15,190 nt of DNA. It comes from Pseudomonadota bacterium. GTDB lineage: Bacteria > Pseudomonadota > Alphaproteobacteria > Caulobacterales > Caulobacteraceae. Of this stretch, positions 12,618 through 15,190 are shown piece after piece. Each line of letters starts with the position of its first letter. Position 1 is the stretch's first letter. Position numbers and translations under genes: made by a program. Under the pieces are notes generated by a model. The model was not told the origin of the DNA. It did no database searches and saw only the letters and a program-made list of their open reading frames with translations. Where the stretch lies: NCBI GenBank assembly GCA_023409795.1, contig JAEYQX010000197.1, forward strand, positions 1-15,190. Reading direction: 5' to 3'.

Positions 12618-14362
12618 TGGACCGCGTCGGCGGGCCCAGACGTCACCGCCCGCTGCAGGGCGTCATAGAGCTTGCGCGTCTCCAGCGGCTTGGCCAGCCA
12701 GTCGGTCATGCCCGCCTGATAGCAGGCCTGGATTTCCTTCTCGGCCGTCCCGGCACTGAAGCCGATGACCGGGACATGGCAGTTGACGCCCGAGCCGGCG
12801 CGCAGGCGGCGGGTGGCCTCATTGCCGTCCAGGCCGGGCATATTGACGTCCATCAGCACCACGTCGAAGACCTGCTCGTCCAGGAACCTCAGCGCCTCGT
12901 GGCCACTGGATGCGGTCACCAGCTCGACCTGTAGCGGGTGCAGGACCACCGCGATCGTGCGCCGGTTGATCTCATGGTCATCGACCGCCAGCACCCGCAG
13001 GGGCCGCACCGCCGGGGCCGCCGTCGCGTCGGCGTCAGCCTCGACCTTGTCGGGCCGGCCCTGGGGCAGGGTCACCGTCAGCATGAAGGCCGCCCCCTTG
13101 CCCTCGGCACTGTCGGCGGTCAGGTCCCCGCCCATCAGCCGGGCCAGGTCACGGCTGACCGACAGGCCCAGCCCCGACCCGCCATAGGTGCGCGCCACCT
13201 CTGACGAGGCCTGGGTAAAGGGGGTGAACAGGCGATCCATGGCCTCGGGCGAGATCCCCACCCCCTGGTCCGTCACCATCAGGCGGACCTCATGGCCCAG
13301 GTCCCTGGGCTGGACCGTGGCCGACAGCCGCACCACGCCCTGGGTCGAGAACTTCATGGCGTTGGACATCAGGTTGTTGACGATCTGGCGCAGGCGCGAC
13401 GGGTCACCCTTCAGCCAGATCGGGTCCGGCCCCATGTCCGAGACCTCCAGCGTCAGGCCCTTCTGGGCCGCGGCGGCGCTCCAGAACCGGCCCGTATTGC
13501 GCACAAAGTCCGCCAGGTCGAAGTCGCGCCGCTCCAGGGTCATGGCCCCGGCTTCCATCTTGGAATGGTCAAGCAGGTCGTTGAGCATCCCCGTCATCAG
13601 CCGTCCGGCGTCGATGATCAGGTCCGCCGTCTCCTCGCGCCGCTCAGCCGAGGCCCCGTCGCGCACCGTCTGCGCCCCCGCCAGGATGGCGCTGACAGGC
13701 GTGCGCAGCTCATGGCTGATGATGGCCGCCATGGCCGCGCGCTCGGCCATGGCCGTCTGCGCCTGGTTCAGGCGCTTTTCGGCCTCGCTGACCGCGATCA
13801 CCTCGACCTTGCGCATCGAATAGACGCGCACATAGACATTCATGATCGAGAAGATGCCCAGGATGCTGACGCTCAGCATCAGGGCTGCGGCCCCTATCCC
13901 ACGGGTGAACAGCGGCACCATGGGCATGACCAGCAGGACAACCAGATAGGGCGCGCTGCCTATGGCAAAGATGACGCGCGAGCCGATGCCCGACGCCACA
14001 TTGGTCATCAGCCCGCCATACAGCGTCAGCGCCGCCATGGTGGCCAGGATATAGTCGCCCGTCATCCACACCAGGGCCGCCATGACCGAAAAGGCCGTGG
14101 CCATGGTCGTCGTGCTCAGCAGGGCCAGGAGGATCGACAGATTGGTCACCGGACGCCCGTGGCGGAACGGCGACATGGCCCAGATCTCGAACAGCTGCAC
14201 CAGGCTGACCAGGATGATCCACGGCGCGATCCAGGCCTCGTTGCCGCTGTCATACAGCCCCCAGGCCATGCCACAGCCCAACGCAACCCGCACGGGTATC
14301 TGCTTGAAGCGTTCCCAGCCGCTCAGCGCAAGCACGGGTACCAGGGCTTTAAGATCGCGCAT
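12608..14362 (-). CDS. Membrane hybrid sensor histidine kinase with receiver domain
   Basis: A protein of 584 residues. The N-terminal ~185 residues contain about six hydrophobic segments (roughly 26-44, 44-63, 74-100, 101-121, 130-151, 156-180) with no sensor domain I can name. A short coiled linker leads to the HisKA domain with the phospho-accepting His217 (ISHELRTP). The ATPase domain has the N box (Asn334/Asn338-Asn), a G1 motif (DQGVGISPEA) and a G2 motif (GGSGLGLS). A C-terminal receiver has the acidic pair Asp461/Asp462, phospho-acceptor Asp505 (LMDVNMPGLDG) and Lys558. The ATG at 14362 is preferred over a GTG four codons upstream because GGAGG precedes it closely. No Hpt protein or separate response regulator is adjacent, so its partners lie elsewhere. 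It is divergent from a peptidoglycan-binding lipoprotein gene; a cell-envelope role is possible but unproven. Confidence 0.92.
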   Translation of the reverse strand: MRDLKALVPVLALSGWERFKQIPVRVALGCGMAWGLYDSGNEAWIAPWIILVSLVQLFEIWAMSPFRHGRPVTNLSILLALLSTTTMATAFSVMAALVWMTGDYILATMAALTLYGGLMTNVASGIGSRVIFAIGSAPYLVVLLVMPMVPLFTRGIGAAALMLSVSILGIFSIMNVYVRVYSMRKVEVIAVSEAEKRLNQAQTAMAERAAMAAIISHELRTPVSAILAGAQTVRDGASAERREETADLIIDAGRLMTGMLNDLLDHSKMEAGAMTLERRDFDLADFVRNTGRFWSAAAAQKGLTLEVSDMGPDPIWLKGDPSRLRQIVNNLMSNAMKFSTQGVVRLSATVQPRDLGHEVRLMVTDQGVGISPEAMDRLFTPFTQASSEVARTYGGSGLGLSVSRDLARLMGGDLTADSAEGKGAAFMLTVTLPQGRPDKVEADADATAAPAVRPLRVLAVDDHEINRRTIAVVLHPLQVELVTASSGHEALRFLDEQVFDVVLMDVNMPGLDGNEATRRLRAGSGVNCHVPVIGFSAGTAEKEIQACYQAGMTDWLAKPLETRKLYDALQRAVTSGPADAVHAA

Positions 14363-14365
14363 AAT

Positions 14366-14372
14366 CCCTCCC
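14366..14372 (-). promoter_or_regulatory. Ribosome binding site of the hybrid kinase gene
   Basis: Read on the minus strand this is GGGAGGG, three bases before the ATG at 14362. It is one of the strongest Shine-Dalgarno matches in the window and decides the start, since the upstream in-frame GTG at 14374 overlaps the site itself. Confidence 0.65.
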
Positions 14373-14509
14373 ACGAGGACACAACATTAGCGCGAGAATG
14401 CAAACGGGAAATGAACCGGGTTCGTCCGACCACTGAGGGCGCATCGGGGCGCTGCGGTGGAACAGGCGCACCGGCCTGACGTTGCTAAGGCCTGTTATCG
14501 GGAGCCTTC
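14373..14509. other. Divergent intergenic region between kinase and lipoprotein genes
   Basis: This gap should hold promoters for both divergent genes. I see no convincing promoter pair. On the minus strand a GCTAAT at about 14387-14392 weakly recalls the alphaproteobacterial -10 element but lacks a well-placed -35 box. A short inverted repeat, GGCCT (14473-14477) and AGGCC (14488-14492), lies upstream of the plus-strand gene. Both are weak and may be chance. Confidence 0.35.
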
Positions 14510-15190
14510 ATGTTCAAGTCGCCGCTTGCTGTTTCGACCCTTCCCTTCCTGGCGATCGCCCTTGTGGCCTGCAGTTCACCCGCCCCGCAGTCCGACCAGA
14601 CCGACCAGGCTCCGGTCGAGGCGGACACCGATCCCTTCATGGAACAGTCGGGCGCGACCGACAGCCTCGGCAATGCCGCCCTGACGCGCGAGGCCATTGA
14701 AACGGCCCGCTTTGCCGCACCGGCAACGCCCCAGCCCACCGGCGAAGCGCCCAAGGCGACGCCCGACCCGGCCGTCATCCGGGCCCAGATCCTGCTGGAC
14801 CGCGCGCGCTTTTCGCCGGGCGTGATCGACGGCCTGGGCGGCGACAACACCCGCCGGGCCCTGGCGGCGTTTGAAAGGGCGCATGGCCTGAGCCCGGACG
14901 GGATCCTGGACGCCGAGGTGTTCGAAAAGCTGGCCTCGGTCACGGCAGGCCAGGTCCTGGCTGGCTACCGCATTACCGCCGAGGACGTGGCGGGTCCCTT
15001 CATCGGCAATACGCCCCTGGACATGGAGGCGCTGGCCGGCCTGAGCCATGTTGGCTATCGCAGCCCGATCGAGGGCCTGGCAGAGAAATTCCATATGACG
15101 GAGGGGCTTCTGCGCGCCCTGAACCCGGGCGTCGACTTCTCAAAGCCCGGCCAGGCCCTGCTGGTCGCCGCCGTCAGCGAGGACGACCTG
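14510..15190 (+). CDS. Lipoprotein with peptidoglycan-binding domain, likely L,D-transpeptidase (3' partial)
   Basis: The frame is open from ATG 14510 to the window end (227 residues visible), with GGGAG five bases upstream. Residues 1-21 form a lipoprotein signal peptide with lipobox LVAC (Cys21). A low-complexity Pro/Ala/Thr/Asp-rich linker follows. Residues ~88-142 match a peptidoglycan-binding type 1 domain (AQILLDRARFSPGVIDGLGG, TRRALAAFERAHGL, DGILDAEV). Beyond that, LAEKFHMTEGLLRALNPG resembles the LysM-like segment that precedes the YkuD catalytic domain in alphaproteobacterial L,D-transpeptidases. The catalytic HGT...SHGCVR region is not in the window, so the enzyme call rests on domain order. 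Such enzymes make 3-3 crosslinks in peptidoglycan or attach proteins to it. The gene is divergent from the hybrid kinase. Confidence 0.8.
   Translation, partial: MFKSPLAVSTLPFLAIALVACSSPAPQSDQTDQAPVEADTDPFMEQSGATDSLGNAALTREAIETARFAAPATPQPTGEAPKATPDPAVIRAQILLDRARFSPGVIDGLGGDNTRRALAAFERAHGLSPDGILDAEVFEKLASVTAGQVLAGYRITAEDVAGPFIGNTPLDMEALAGLSHVGYRSPIEGLAEKFHMTEGLLRALNPGVDFSKPGQALLVAAVSEDDL

Noticed and set aside
13292..14479. Plus-strand open frame of 395 codons opposite the hybrid kinase
   Set aside because: His/Gln/Arg/Asp-rich translation without domain; the kinase has complete H, N, G and receiver motifs.

Overview
The window is GC-rich chromosomal DNA from an alphaproteobacterium. Gene order, protein style and the cluster pepA-holC / lptFG-lptD-surA-pdxA-rsmA suggest the Caulobacterales, perhaps Brevundimonas or a relative. 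The genus is an inference; no rRNA or other marker is present to fix it. There is no tRNA, rRNA, CRISPR array, insertion sequence or phage gene. Coding density is very high, and no gene-free stretch exceeds about 160 bases.

Left part (1-700, plus strand): the 3' end of an ABC-F ATPase gene, followed by an overlapping DUF2164 gene. Next part (701-3324, minus strand, read right to left): pepA (leucyl aminopeptidase), holC (DNA polymerase III chi subunit) and two small paralogous lipoproteins resembling the I78 peptidase-inhibitor family, both with an added CxxC. The two blocks converge at a perfect 11-bp inverted repeat.

Middle (3482-12611, plus strand): an apparent seven-gene operon, lptF-lptG-lptD-surA-pdxA-rsmA-aminotransferase. 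Several junctions overlap or nearly touch. LptF and LptG are the inner-membrane permease subunits that extract LPS. LptD is the outer-membrane LPS translocon, and SurA is the periplasmic chaperone that helps LptD fold. PdxA (vitamin B6 synthesis) and RsmA (16S rRNA dimethylation) follow SurA, as in the E. coli lptD-surA-pdxA-rsmA cluster. A PLP-dependent aminotransferase closes the row.

Right part (12608-15190): a membrane-bound hybrid histidine kinase on the minus strand converges on the aminotransferase, the two stop codons sharing one CTAG. Divergent from the kinase is a lipoprotein with a peptidoglycan-binding domain, cut by the window end and probably an L,D-transpeptidase.

I see no undescribed multi-gene system. 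The points most worth following are the tandem I78-like lipoproteins with four spaced cysteines, the GC-only hairpins over stop codons at both convergent junctions, the non-standard start of one lipoprotein, and the inverted repeat between pepA and lptF.
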